A stretch of 64,000 bases of DNA from Streptomyces sp. CoH27 (GTDB lineage: Bacteria > Actinomycetota > Actinomycetes > Streptomycetales > Streptomycetaceae), in assembly GCF_020181035.1 (NCBI RefSeq), contig NZ_JAIQYY010000001.1:157823-221822 (forward strand). The letters run 5' to 3'. The translations under genes and the position numbers were made by a program. Numbering within the stretch: position 1 is the stretch's first letter; every line of letters begins with the position of its first letter. The notes under the pieces were generated by a model that saw only the letters and a list, made by a program, of their open reading frames with translations, had not been told where the DNA came from and made no database searches. Shown here in pieces: positions 7,925-17,155 of this stretch.

Positions 7925-8848
7925 ATGGCAAAGAACACGCACACCCAGCCCTGGAACACCACCGACATCCCCGACCAGACCGGCCGCACCGCCGTCGTGA
8001 CCGGCGCCAACAGTGGCCTCGGCCTCGCCACCGCCACGGCCCTGGCCGGCGCGGGCGCGCACGTCGTCCTCGCCGTACGGGACACCAAGCGCGGCGAGGC
8101 CGCAGCCCAGGCCGTGAAGGGCAGCGTGGAGGTCCGCCGGCTCGACCTGGCCGACCTCTCCTCCGTGCGCGAGTTCGCCGCCGGCTGGCACGGTGACCTG
8201 GACCTGCTCATCAACAACGCCGGCGTCATGAACGTCCCCGAGGGCCGCACCAAAGACGGCTTCGAGACACAGTTCGGCACCAACTACCTGGGGCACTTCG
8301 CCCTGACCAACCTGCTGCTGCCGCACATCACCGACCGTGTGGTGTCGTTGTCGTCCACCGCGCACAAGTCCCCGGGCAGCCCCCGCATCCACTTCGACAA
8401 CCTCGACCTGACCGGCGAGTACGACCCGATGACCGCCTACAGCCAGTCCAAGCTGGCGATGCTGCTGTTCACCCTGGAACTCCAGCGACGGCTCACCGCA
8501 GCCGGCTCGCCCGTCCGCGCGCTGGCCGCCCACCCCGGCTGGTCCGCCACCAACCTCCAGGGCAACGACGCCAGCACCCTGCGGCGCCTCCTCTGGCGCC
8601 TCGGCAACAAGTTCATCGCCCAGGACGGCCAGGCGGGCGCGCTCAACCCCCTCTACGCGGCCGTCCAGGACCTGCCCGGCGGCAGCTTCGTCGGCCCCGA
8701 TGGCATGTTCGAGATGCGTGGCACCCCCTCCCTGGCCGGCCGCTCGGCAGCGGCCAGCGACCCGGCCGCCGCCCGCCGCCTGTGGACCGCCTCCGAAGAA
8801 CTGACCGGCATCACCTTCCCGGAGACGATCGCGGCAGTTCAGTCCTGA
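7925..8848 (+). CDS. SDR family oxidoreductase (retinol-dehydrogenase-like)
   Basis: A 307-residue SDR with the cofactor loop TGANSGLG at residues 26-33, LLINNAGVMN and catalytic YSQSK. The pattern NTTDIPDQTGRTAVVTG and FGTNYLGHFALT is typical of the long SDRs annotated as retinol/protochlorophyllide reductase-like. It acts on a carbonyl/alcohol pair with NAD(P). I chose ATG 7925 because an ATG at 7865 would overlap the operator. Probably controlled by the divergent TetR. Confidence 0.87.
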   Translation: MAKNTHTQPWNTTDIPDQTGRTAVVTGANSGLGLATATALAGAGAHVVLAVRDTKRGEAAAQAVKGSVEVRRLDLADLSSVREFAAGWHGDLDLLINNAGVMNVPEGRTKDGFETQFGTNYLGHFALTNLLLPHITDRVVSLSSTAHKSPGSPRIHFDNLDLTGEYDPMTAYSQSKLAMLLFTLELQRRLTAAGSPVRALAAHPGWSATNLQGNDASTLRRLLWRLGNKFIAQDGQAGALNPLYAAVQDLPGGSFVGPDGMFEMRGTPSLAGRSAAASDPAAARRLWTASEELTGITFPETIAAVQS

Positions 8849-9014
8849 AACCGTGGCCGGCCCGTCGGGTCGGCGGTCCTGCGGCGGTACGGGTGGCCGC
8901 ACTCGGTGGCACGGAGGCTCGGCCAACCGGTCCAGCCGGCAACCGCGTCGCGGGGCTCGACTGTCCACCTCGCTCTGTATTCAGGGCACTTCACGATGGA
9001 AGGAAGGCCGAACC

Positions 9015-10256
9015 ATGCCCGAAAACGTAGTTGTCGTCGGAGCCGGACAGGCCGGCAGTGAGCTCGCAACAACGTTGCGTCAGCGCGGCTGGAGCGGCGG
9101 CATCACCCTCGTCGGGGACGAGGTGAACCCGCCGTACCAACGTCCCCCACTCTCGAAGGGCTTCCTCCTCGGAAAGCTCCCCCGGGAGAAGCTCTACCTC
9201 AAACCTGCCGCGACGTACGAGCGCTTCAACATCGCACTGCGACTGGGCACATGGGCGGAAACGATCGACCGGGCGGCGAAAGAACTCGTCGTCAGCGACG
9301 GCAGCCGACTGCCGTACGACAAACTCGTCCTGGCGACCGGAGGCCGCGCGCGCCGCCTGACACTGCCGGGCGTCGACGTGGACCAGCTCGACAACCTCTT
9401 CACCCTGCGCCGGATCGACGACGTCGACGCGCTGCGCCCGCACTTCGTCCCCGGCCGCAAGCTCGTCCTCATCGGCGGTGGCTACGTCGGCCTGGAGATC
9501 GCCGCCGTGGCCACACAGCTCGGCCTCGACGTCACCGTCGTCGAGGCGGCTCCTCGACTGCTGGCGCGCGTGACCGGGCCGGAGGTGAGCGGCTTCCTTG
9601 AGGACGTTCACCGCTCCCACGGCGTCCGCTTCCGGCTCGCCGCCACGGTGGCCGACGTGGCCGTGGACGCGTCGGGACACCGGGTGACCGGCGTGGAGGT
9701 GTCGGCCTCCGGGGTCGTGGAACGGCTCGACGCCGACCTCGTACTCGTCGGAATCGGCATGGAGCCGAACACCCACCTGGCCTCCGCAGCAGATCTGGAG
9801 GTCGACAACGGCATCGTCGTCGACGAATTCGCACGCACAAGCGACCCGGACATCCTCGCCATCGGCGACTGCGCCAACCAGCCCAGCGCCTACGCCGGCA
9901 GGCGCATCCGGCTGGAGTCGGCGCCCAACGCCATCGAGCACGCCAAGGTCTGCGCAGCGACCATCCTCGGCCGACCACAGGCGTCCACGGCAACGCCGTG
10001 GTTCTGGTCGGAACAGTACGACCTGAAACTCCAGATGGTGGGCCTGTCAGCCGGCCACGACCGGTGCATCACCCGCGGCGGCACGGGCACGGCCATGTCC
10101 GCCTTCTACCTCACGGGCGACAGGATTGTCGCCGCCGACGTCATCAGCCGGCCCGCCGACTTCGCCACCGCGCGGCAGCTCGTCACCAGCGGCCGGCCCG
10201 TCGACCCCGAGCGACTGGCCGACAACGAGATCCCCCTGGCCCAGGCAGCACTCTGA
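9015..10256 (+). CDS. FAD-dependent ferredoxin reductase (putidaredoxin reductase-like)
   Basis: A 413-residue flavoprotein: FAD-binding VVVGAGQAGSE near residue 6, NAD-binding IGGGYVGLE in the middle, and the second FAD motif ILAIGDCANQ. Length and layout match CamA/ThcD-type reductases that pass electrons from NAD(P)H to a [2Fe-2S] ferredoxin. Start ATG 9015 has GGAAGG upstream. The ferredoxin and P450 genes follow, so the three form a class I P450 electron chain. Confidence 0.9.
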   Translation: MPENVVVVGAGQAGSELATTLRQRGWSGGITLVGDEVNPPYQRPPLSKGFLLGKLPREKLYLKPAATYERFNIALRLGTWAETIDRAAKELVVSDGSRLPYDKLVLATGGRARRLTLPGVDVDQLDNLFTLRRIDDVDALRPHFVPGRKLVLIGGGYVGLEIAAVATQLGLDVTVVEAAPRLLARVTGPEVSGFLEDVHRSHGVRFRLAATVADVAVDASGHRVTGVEVSASGVVERLDADLVLVGIGMEPNTHLASAADLEVDNGIVVDEFARTSDPDILAIGDCANQPSAYAGRRIRLESAPNAIEHAKVCAATILGRPQASTATPWFWSEQYDLKLQMVGLSAGHDRCITRGGTGTAMSAFYLTGDRIVAADVISRPADFATARQLVTSGRPVDPERLADNEIPLAQAAL

Positions 10257-10365
10257 TCCCGGCCGCGCCCACGGCGCGGTGACTGCTCCGTGAACCCGCC
10301 GACGAGGCCCGCAAAAGGGCCGCCTGTTCATGAAACACACCCACGCAAGGAGAGGCAGTTCCACC

Positions 10366-10692
10366 ATGCCCAAGATCACCTTCATCGAGGACGACGGCAC
10401 CGAGCACGCCGTCGAGGCAGGCGCCGACGAGTCGGTCATGCAGGCCGCGATGGACAACCTCGTCCCCGGCATCGTCGCCGAATGCGGCGGCTACGCCAAC
10501 TGCGCCACCTGCCACGTCTACATCGACCCGGAGTGGGCCGACAAGCTGCCTGCACCCGAGGAGGCCGAGGAAGTCATGATCGAGGCCGCCTTCGACGTCC
10601 GGCCCACCAGCCGACTGTCCTGCCAGATCCAGGTGACCGAGGACACCGACGGCCTGATCGTGCAGCTCCCCGCCTCCCAGACCGGCGCCTGA
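10366..10692 (+). CDS. [2Fe-2S] ferredoxin (putidaredoxin/adrenodoxin type)
   Basis: A 108-residue ferredoxin. Cluster ligands are C40, C46, C49 and C86, the CX5CX2CX36C spacing of vertebrate-type ferredoxins. The sequence ECGGYANCATCHVYID is characteristic. ATG 10366 is preceded by AAGGAGAGG at 10348-10356. It shuttles electrons from the reductase at 9015 to the P450 at 10735. Confidence 0.95.
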   Translation: MPKITFIEDDGTEHAVEAGADESVMQAAMDNLVPGIVAECGGYANCATCHVYIDPEWADKLPAPEEAEEVMIEAAFDVRPTSRLSCQIQVTEDTDGLIVQLPASQTGA

Positions 10693-10734
10693 CCCGCCCA
10701 TTCCTTCCTGCACCACCCTGACGAGAGAGGTGAC

Positions 10735-11955
10735 ATGATGACCACAAGCTCCACGATGGGCATCCCCGCGCACGTCCCGGAAGACCGCGTCGTCGACTTC
10801 GACTACCTGCGGCCGACCGGCGTCGACGAGGATCTGCACCTGGCCTGGAAGAACGTGCAGGACACCCTGCCCGACATCTTCTGGACCCCCCGCAACGGCG
10901 GCCACTGGGTCGTCACCCGCGCCGACGCCATCAAGGCGATCCAGCTCGACCACAAGCGCTTCTCGCACTCGCGCCTCACGATCGGAGGCGAGTACGTGCG
11001 CGAGGGAGCCGTCGTCCAGATGGACCCGCCACGGCACGCCTCGTACCGGATGCTCATATCTCCCACGTTCTCCCCCAAGGCTGTCGCAGCCCTGGAGCCG
11101 ATCGTGCGGGAGACCACGATTTCGATCGTCGAAGAGCTGCGTCGCAAAGGGGAGTGCGAATTCGTCGGTGACTTCGCCAAGATACTGCCCGTCGTCGTCT
11201 TCCTCGGCACCGTCGACCTGCCGCTGGAAGACCGCGACTACCTCCTGCCGCGCGCGGAGAAGATGCTCCGGCCGCGCGATGCTCAGGAACAGCTCGAAAG
11301 CCACACGGCCCTGGCCGAGTACGTCGCCCGAGCCCTGGCCGCCCGGGCCGAGCAACCGGGCAGCGACCTCCTCAGCAAGATCGTGACGGCGAAGATCGGT
11401 GGCGAGCCCATCGCCTTCGAGGCGGCCGTGGCTCTGTCCCAGGTCGTCCTGGCCGGCGGTCTGGACACGGTCGCCTCGATCCTCGGCTTCGTCATACGGT
11501 TCCTCGCCCTGAATCCGGGACACCGACGGCAGTTGATCGACGATCCCTCCCTCGTGCCCAACGCCGTCGAGGAACTCATCCGCCGCCACGGGCTCATCAA
11601 CACCGCCCGGCTGATCACGCAGGACACCGAGTTCCAGGGGATGCAGCTCAAGGAGGGGGAGCAGATCCTCGTCCCCAACCACCTCTACGGCCTCGACGAG
11701 CGACAGGTCGACAACCCGCTCGTCGTCGACTTCACCCGGCCTCATCCCGAACAGCACTACGCCGCCTTCGGCAACGGCCCCCACAGGTGTCCGGGCTCCT
11801 TCCTCGCCAAGACCGAACTCACGGTGTTCCTCCAGGAATGGCTCGCCCGGATCCCGGACTTCGTCATCAAGCCCGGCACGACGCCGCGCATGGCCTCCGG
11901 CGCCGTCAACACCACCCACGAGCTTCACCTCGCGTGGGACACCGACCCCCGCTGA
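10735..11955 (+). CDS. cytochrome P450, P450cam (CYP101)-like
   Basis: A 406-residue soluble P450. The heme loop is FGNGPHRCPG with the thiolate ligand C352, the I-helix oxygen motif is GGLDT (T245), and the ExxR pair is E280/R283. GGLDTV, the segment around GLDERQVDNPLVVDFTR and the ending EWLARIPDFVIKPG resemble P450cam (CYP101A1) closely. This suggests a terpenoid or similar hydrophobic substrate; the family name would need an identity check. Reductase and ferredoxin lie just upstream and an SDR that could oxidise the alcohol product lies downstream, as in camphor-type pathways. Confidence 0.92.
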   Translation: MMTTSSTMGIPAHVPEDRVVDFDYLRPTGVDEDLHLAWKNVQDTLPDIFWTPRNGGHWVVTRADAIKAIQLDHKRFSHSRLTIGGEYVREGAVVQMDPPRHASYRMLISPTFSPKAVAALEPIVRETTISIVEELRRKGECEFVGDFAKILPVVVFLGTVDLPLEDRDYLLPRAEKMLRPRDAQEQLESHTALAEYVARALAARAEQPGSDLLSKIVTAKIGGEPIAFEAAVALSQVVLAGGLDTVASILGFVIRFLALNPGHRRQLIDDPSLVPNAVEELIRRHGLINTARLITQDTEFQGMQLKEGEQILVPNHLYGLDERQVDNPLVVDFTRPHPEQHYAAFGNGPHRCPGSFLAKTELTVFLQEWLARIPDFVIKPGTTPRMASGAVNTTHELHLAWDTDPR

Positions 11956-12031
11956 CCTACCGCTCAGCCAACCCGTCGGCAGATCAGCGCCATCACACCG
12001 GTCCTCCGGTACCAAGAACTAAGGAGCAATC

Positions 12032-13012
12032 ATGTCCCAGATCACCTTCACCGATCGTGTTGTCGCGATCACGGGCGCCGGCCGAGGACTCGGCCGCGAG
12101 CACGCCCTGGACTTCGCCCGTCGGGGAGCGGCCGTCGTCGTCAACGACCTCGGAGGCACCGGCGCCGGGGCGGGGGCCTCGGCGAGCGCCGCTGATGAGG
12201 TCGTGGCCGAGATCCGGGCCGCAGGCGGCCGGGCCGTGGCGAACTACGACTCCGTCAGCACCCGATCGGGCGGCCAGGCGATCATCGAGTGCGCGATGGA
12301 CTCCTTCGGCCGCATCGACGCGGTCGTCAACAATGCCGGTTTCCTGCGCAACAAGGTGTTCGAGGACCTGGGGGACGCCGAACTCGACGACATCATCGAC
12401 GTGCATCTCAAGGCGGCGTTCTACGTCACTCAGCCCGCCTACCGTGTCATGCAGCATCAGGGCTACGGGCGGATCGTGTTCACGTCATCGGCCTCCGGCG
12501 CCTTCGGCAGCCCGGAGCAGACCAACTACGGCGCGGCCAAGGCCGGTCTGCTCGGCCTCACCAATTGCCTCGCCTGGGAAGGGCGCAAGCACGGCATCCT
12601 CGTCAACGCCGTGCTCCCCACCGCCGGTACCCGGCTGGCCAAGGAGATGAGCCAGCAGTGGTACGAAGAGATGGTCGGAGAGGTCCACCCGGACGCGGCC
12701 ATCCTGGCACCCACCAATTCCCCCTCCTACGTCACGCCCGTCGTGGTCTACCTCGCAAGCGAGCAGAACACGGCCACGCGCGGGTTCTACTCAGCCACCG
12801 GCGGCCGATTCGCCAAGGTCGTCCCCGCGGTGACGCACGGCTGGTTCGGCCCGCTGGAGCGTCCGGCCACCGCGGAGGAGATCGCCGAGCACTTCGCCGA
12901 CATCGAGTCCGACGAACACGGCTACGACCTCCCGGAGAACGTGATCGACGAGGGCCGCCCCGTGCTGGCGCGCAGGCTTCAGCAGACGGGTTCCGCATCC
13001 GTCGGGGCCTGA
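12032..13012 (+). CDS. SDR oxidoreductase (3-hydroxyacyl-CoA dehydrogenase/17-beta-HSD4-like)
   Basis: A 326-residue SDR, longer than the classical 250. It has ITGAGRGLGREHALDFARRG, VNDLGG, VVNNAG and catalytic YGAAK, with the extended C-terminus (EIAEHFADIESDEHGYDLPE) of the dehydrogenase domain of multifunctional enzyme type 2. It probably oxidises a hydroxy product with NAD. It lies 76 bp after the P450 with its own site (CTAAGGAG), and a strong terminator follows, so it is the last gene of the P450 operon. Confidence 0.87.
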   Translation: MSQITFTDRVVAITGAGRGLGREHALDFARRGAAVVVNDLGGTGAGAGASASAADEVVAEIRAAGGRAVANYDSVSTRSGGQAIIECAMDSFGRIDAVVNNAGFLRNKVFEDLGDAELDDIIDVHLKAAFYVTQPAYRVMQHQGYGRIVFTSSASGAFGSPEQTNYGAAKAGLLGLTNCLAWEGRKHGILVNAVLPTAGTRLAKEMSQQWYEEMVGEVHPDAAILAPTNSPSYVTPVVVYLASEQNTATRGFYSATGGRFAKVVPAVTHGWFGPLERPATAEEIAEHFADIESDEHGYDLPENVIDEGRPVLARRLQQTGSASVGA

Positions 13013-13086
13013 TCTCCCGTCGCAGGTCGCTATCCTGCTGGTCGCAGCCTTACAACTGAGCACAACACGCAACACCACCCCGTAAG

Positions 13087-13119
13087 GCGGCCGAAGCCAT
13101 TGCAGCTGGCTTCGGCCGC
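13087..13119 (+). terminator. hairpin terminator after the P450 operon
   Basis: A perfect 13-bp stem GCGGCCGAAGCCA / TGGCTTCGGCCGC with a 7-base loop (13100-13106). No U-run follows, as is usual in high-GC actinobacteria. It lies 74 bp after the last SDR stop. Confidence 0.75.
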
Positions 13120-13193
13120 CGCGCGCAGTCTACGGACACGACGCACTCTGTCCGTCCCGGTCCGAACCTCGTCTCTGGCGTTGCGCTAGCGGC

Positions 13194-13355
13194 GTGCAAC
13201 ATCGCCTGTCCCCTTGGGTGGCCGATCCCAAGAACTGCTCGGACGGCCTCGACTACTTCTTCCACGCCGGTGCCCTCGACGACCTCGCCGAGGATGTCCG
13301 GGCCGTCTGGGATGACGCGGTCGCGGCCCCCGAGTGGGAGGGCCCGCCGGTGTGA
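13194..13355 (+). pseudogene. unidentified coding-like fragment
   Basis: A forward frame ending at 13355 reads RLSPWVADPKNCSDGLDYFF and HAGALDDLAEDVRAVWDD, with G/C-rich third positions and good amino-acid balance. The only nearby start is a GTG at 13194 without a clear ribosome site. It may be the 3' end of a gene cut when the element was assembled. I do not recognise the family. Apart from this fragment and the terminator, 13013-13403 is featureless. Confidence 0.35.
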
Positions 13356-13403
13356 GTGCATGGCGTCGGTTGAGGGCCATGCGGCAGCCCCACCTTCGGG
13401 GGC

Positions 13404-15842
13404 TCATCGATCACCACGCGTGGTGGGGAGGCCCAGGTCCACGGCTGTCGGCTGCCCGTGGCGCCGATCGAGCTGGCGTAGCTTCTCCTCGGCGCCGACC
13501 AGGCTGACCTGGAGACCTTCGATCTCGCCGAGCCAGCCTTCCGCCTCGGCTTCGGCGATTCGGGCGATCAGGTTGTCGCGGATCTCGGCAAGCCGTGCCC
13601 GTTGGGCCGGGTCAGGTCGCAGGAGCGAACACCTGACGCAAGCGTGTTCATGAATGCAGGCGGTGCCGTAGGCGCGGGCGCAGGTGCCGACGGAGAGCTT
13701 GCGGCGTTCGAAGTGGCCGAGGAAGTCCTCCCACTCGGCATCGGTGGGGGTGCGGTACTCCTCCGCCGGCCGCAGGGCGCGGCGCCGGGCGATGAAGGCG
13801 CGATGGGCTTCGACGGTCTCTTCTGGGTAGATCGCGTTGTAGCCCATCGTGGTGTTGATATTGGCGTGGCCAGCGATGACCTGCGCGATGTGAGGCGGGA
13901 GGCCGGAGCGGATGGCATCGGTGATGAACAGCCGGCGGAAGTCGTGCGGCGCGAAGACCAGAGGCTGGCCGGTTGAGTCGGTGAGGCCGATGAAGGCGAG
14001 GACCTCTCCCAGCGCGCTGCGGATGAACTCGCCCGACATGCGGGATCTCTCCCCGCCGCGGTCCCACTGGAACAGCAGCGGGGACGGCGGGTTCCAGACG
14101 CGTTCCTCATAGTCGTAGGCGGACAGGAGCGGGATGGCACCGGTGCGCGGGTCGCGGACACGTCGGATGATGGTCGCCAGGACGTCGGCCAGTTCAGGGC
14201 TGACGAGTACGACACGCTCCTGGTCGGTCTTGGAGGGAGCGATCTGCAACAGTGGGACGATCCCGCCGGTGGTCGGCAGTTGGTACTGGATCATCGCGTG
14301 ATGGCTGATCTCCAGCATCTCCTCGATGCGGGCGCCGGTGTGGCGGAGGAACTCCACCGCGGCCCAGGCCCAGAACGCGCGGTGCTCGCCCTGGCCGAAA
14401 TGGCGAAGGGTGCCCTGCTCGTCTCGCGCGGCGGCGGTCGTCGCGTTCTTGGTGCGGACGAAAACCGCGTCGCCGATCGTGAAGGTGGCCCCGGGTGGGA
14501 CGGTGAGGAGGGTCTGGAGGTGGGCCGATTGCTGGGCGTGGTGATCGGCCGCAGCCCGGACGAAGGTATCCAGGACGGGCAGCCGCTCGCGCGTCCGCTG
14601 GTCCATGCGGGCCTTGCGCCGCTTGACGCGCTTGCGGTTGGAGACTTCAGCCTCCTTGATCGGACAGGGCGCTGCCCAGGGCCCCCACCGGGTGGGTTCC
14701 TCGGCCGCCCAACGTGCAATGTCCAGGTAAAGAGCCCGCACCGCCACGAGTAACTGGTCGTATTCAGCACGCTCGACGAGCGTCTCTTCCACGGTGCCGT
14801 CCGGCTGTTTCCGCCGCTGGATCCTGGTGCGGAACCGCTCCTTCCACGCGGAGGCGACCCCCGACGGCAAGTCAAGCGAGTCGATGCCGGGATGGTGCAT
14901 CTCCAGGTCGGACCAGAAGTTCCTGGTCAGATTGCGGGCGAGATTGTCGAGGGTGCTGTAATCGAGCCGCGGGCGGCGTTCCTCCAGATAGTCGATCAGC
15001 AGCTCACGGACCGGTGCGCAGGCCACGCCATGCCGGTCGACCAGCTGCGCGCACGTGAGCTGCCCCGTGACCTTGTTCAGGAAACGCAGCGTCACCGGAG
15101 CGTCGGACGGCACATTCCCCAGGTCTCGCAGCCAGGAGTAGAAGAGGGTGCCGCCGGCTTGGGTACGGACCAACTTCCGTGACTCGACGTAGTACTCGAA
15201 GGCGTCCCCAGCAGTGATCTCCGCCAGACCCCCGCCCTTGGCGAGCATGATCCGGGCCAACGCCAAGCGGGCCCGGCCGCCTCCGACCGATGCCCACCTC
15301 GTCGTGCCGACGATCTCCTGTAGGCGTGTCAACCCCTCAGGGTCCCTGGTGCGCTCGACAAGGGGACGCAGATGCGTAGTGCGGTAGTCGAACTGCCAGG
15401 GAATCGACAGGCGCAGCGCGTCGATGCTGGCCAGCATCAGCAGCCCCGTCTGCACGTGCTTCCACTGCGCATCGGCCGCAGCACTCACCCAAGCGTGCCC
15501 CTCTTTGACCCAACGCTGAGGACCGGCAGCTGCCGGCGACGCTTCCCATCGTTCCTGCCAGGTCTCGCCCTGGAAGCCGGATAGCCAGGCCAGAACCGCA
15601 CGCGCACCGTGCCTGCGCTCCCACCGGGTGTGGGCCTTGTCCGCTCGAAACGGTGGCCGATCGAGAGCGGCCAGCACCTCCTCGACGGACAAGCATGTCA
15701 TCGCCCATCGTGTCCCGGCGGATCGAGCCGGGAACCGAGCCTGGGCCTGCCGCATCACGCTGCCCACGGCCGGCCGCACCGGTGGACGATCGTCCGCCCG
15801 GACGCGTGTGCCGCCGGTCATCTCCCGGACCCGAACCTTCAC
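13404..15842 (-). CDS. site-specific tyrosine recombinase, TnpB-like (Tn554 type)
   Basis: An 812-residue integrase. The catalytic set is visible: Arg in HTGARIEEMLEIS, Lys in APSKTDQERVV, HDFRRLF (HxxR), GHANINTT and the nucleophile in TTMGY. A Cys/His-rich tail (CARAYGTACIHEHACVRC) may bind zinc. It is longer than the 630-residue TnpB of Tn554, mainly at the N-terminus. Its GTG start overlaps the stop of the upstream recombinase (GTGA), so the two are coupled. Together they should excise and insert the element. Confidence 0.85.
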   Translation of the reverse strand: MKVRVREMTGGTRVRADDRPPVRPAVGSVMRQAQARFPARSAGTRWAMTCLSVEEVLAALDRPPFRADKAHTRWERRHGARAVLAWLSGFQGETWQERWEASPAAAGPQRWVKEGHAWVSAAADAQWKHVQTGLLMLASIDALRLSIPWQFDYRTTHLRPLVERTRDPEGLTRLQEIVGTTRWASVGGGRARLALARIMLAKGGGLAEITAGDAFEYYVESRKLVRTQAGGTLFYSWLRDLGNVPSDAPVTLRFLNKVTGQLTCAQLVDRHGVACAPVRELLIDYLEERRPRLDYSTLDNLARNLTRNFWSDLEMHHPGIDSLDLPSGVASAWKERFRTRIQRRKQPDGTVEETLVERAEYDQLLVAVRALYLDIARWAAEEPTRWGPWAAPCPIKEAEVSNRKRVKRRKARMDQRTRERLPVLDTFVRAAADHHAQQSAHLQTLLTVPPGATFTIGDAVFVRTKNATTAAARDEQGTLRHFGQGEHRAFWAWAAVEFLRHTGARIEEMLEISHHAMIQYQLPTTGGIVPLLQIAPSKTDQERVVLVSPELADVLATIIRRVRDPRTGAIPLLSAYDYEERVWNPPSPLLFQWDRGGERSRMSGEFIRSALGEVLAFIGLTDSTGQPLVFAPHDFRRLFITDAIRSGLPPHIAQVIAGHANINTTMGYNAIYPEETVEAHRAFIARRRALRPAEEYRTPTDAEWEDFLGHFERRKLSVGTCARAYGTACIHEHACVRCSLLRPDPAQRARLAEIRDNLIARIAEAEAEGWLGEIEGLQVSLVGAEEKLRQLDRRHGQPTAVDLGLPTTRGDR

Positions 15843-17098
15843 CGGGCGCCTCCGAACAAGTCGTGCAGTGACTCGGCGCGGTATCCAGGGGCGGGTGCTG
15901 CCGGGACTTGCGCCAGTCGCGTCTGGCGCTGGTGGTGCGCACGGACCGCTTCAATGATCTCGTCACGGCCGGCCGGCAGGTAGATCTGAGTGGTACTCAG
16001 GTGCGCGTGGCCAAGAACCCACTGCACGTCCGTCAAGGCCAGTCCGGGATCACGGGCCATCCGGTAGGCGGCGGTATGCCGCAGGTCGTGCAGCGTCCAG
16101 TTCGCCCCGAGCAACGCGTTGGCCCGGTTCAGCATCGCGCGGGCCGCGTGGTAGGTCAGCGGTCGAAACGGCCGCCGCAACGTCCACCACAACGCCTGAT
16201 GCCCTCCCCGGGGTGCCCCCGCTCGCCACGCTTCCTCCTGATACAGACGCAGCCACACGAACGCATCAGGCGAGGACGGCAACTGCTGAAATGCCTGGGT
16301 TCCCTTGCGAATCACGCCAAGCAGTTGCTCTCCGGGCAGAGAGTCGCGCTGCCGGCTGGTCAGCAACTCGCTGGCCCGGGCCCCGTTGGACACCCAAAAT
16401 GCCAGAAGAGCACGGTCACGGTTGTAACGCAGCGCGGCAAACAGCTCGTTGAAGCAATCGTCGGGCAACCGCCGCGGTAAACGCTGAGGAAGCGACGGCC
16501 GGTACCTGCCTCCCGCCGACTGCCGCGCCGCCCGGCCAGCTGCAGCGGGCAACCGGCGGCGTTCACGAGCCGAGGGAAACGGGTTGATGATCGGGCCGGT
16601 GCCCTCCTCCAAATGGAAGTCGTAGAACGACCTCAGCACAGTCTCGCAGTGCGCCCGCGTCGACGCCGAGTACAGCAAGCCCGGCGCGGCCCGCCCTGTG
16701 ACCGGGTTCGGCACGCCCGCCGCGGGTCGTGTCACCGGCTCCGAAGGCCCCTCGCCAGAGGCCTGGCGGCGCCAATGCACCCGGGAAACCTTCGGCGCGA
16801 TCTGCATCCACCGGGCAAAGTCCCGCGCATCCCGCCGGCTCGCCCGATCCCACGCGACGCCCCACCCGGACAGGAAACGCCACCATCGCAGCAGGTCCAT
16901 GCCGTAGGAACGGATCGTGGTAGCCGGACGCGCGTTGGCCTGGAGCTCCGCGAAGAACGTCTCTACTGGGGCGACGACGGCGCCTTCCGCATCGAGCAGG
17001 ACACATGGCCGCAGCGGGTCCGCCGTCTCGATCAGTGCACCAGTCTCCGGCAGCACGAACCCCGCTAAGTCCCGGGCAGCATCATCCGTCTCAAGCAT
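15839..17098 (-). CDS. site-specific tyrosine recombinase, TnpA-like (Tn554 type)
   Basis: A 419-residue integrase starting at ATG 17098, only about 65 bp from the right Ku junction. Catalytic residues: Arg in SNGARASELL, Lys in IRKGTQAFQQL, HDLRH (HxxR), His364 in GHAHLSTT and the nucleophile Tyr373 in TTQIY. The N-terminal SAM-like domain (ATTIRSYGMDLLRWWRFLS) binds the core site. TnpA of Tn554 also lies at the element end, reading inward and followed by tnpB. Its promoter must lie in the last 65 bp of the element or in Ku. Confidence 0.87.
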   Translation of the reverse strand: MLETDDAARDLAGFVLPETGALIETADPLRPCVLLDAEGAVVAPVETFFAELQANARPATTIRSYGMDLLRWWRFLSGWGVAWDRASRRDARDFARWMQIAPKVSRVHWRRQASGEGPSEPVTRPAAGVPNPVTGRAAPGLLYSASTRAHCETVLRSFYDFHLEEGTGPIINPFPSARERRRLPAAAGRAARQSAGGRYRPSLPQRLPRRLPDDCFNELFAALRYNRDRALLAFWVSNGARASELLTSRQRDSLPGEQLLGVIRKGTQAFQQLPSSPDAFVWLRLYQEEAWRAGAPRGGHQALWWTLRRPFRPLTYHAARAMLNRANALLGANWTLHDLRHTAAYRMARDPGLALTDVQWVLGHAHLSTTQIYLPAGRDEIIEAVRAHHQRQTRLAQVPAAPAPGYRAESLHDLFGGAR

Positions 17099-17147
17099 GG
17101 CCGGGAAGCTAGCAGATATGGCCTCTGACCAGCGAATATTCTTTGTG

Positions 17148-17155
17148 TAGTTCAG
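17148..17155 (-). repeat. right terminal inverted repeat of the Ku insertion
   Basis: TAGTTCAG, the exact reverse complement of CTGAACTA at 3252-3259. It lies 8 bp inside the right Ku junction (17164). Confidence 0.5.
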
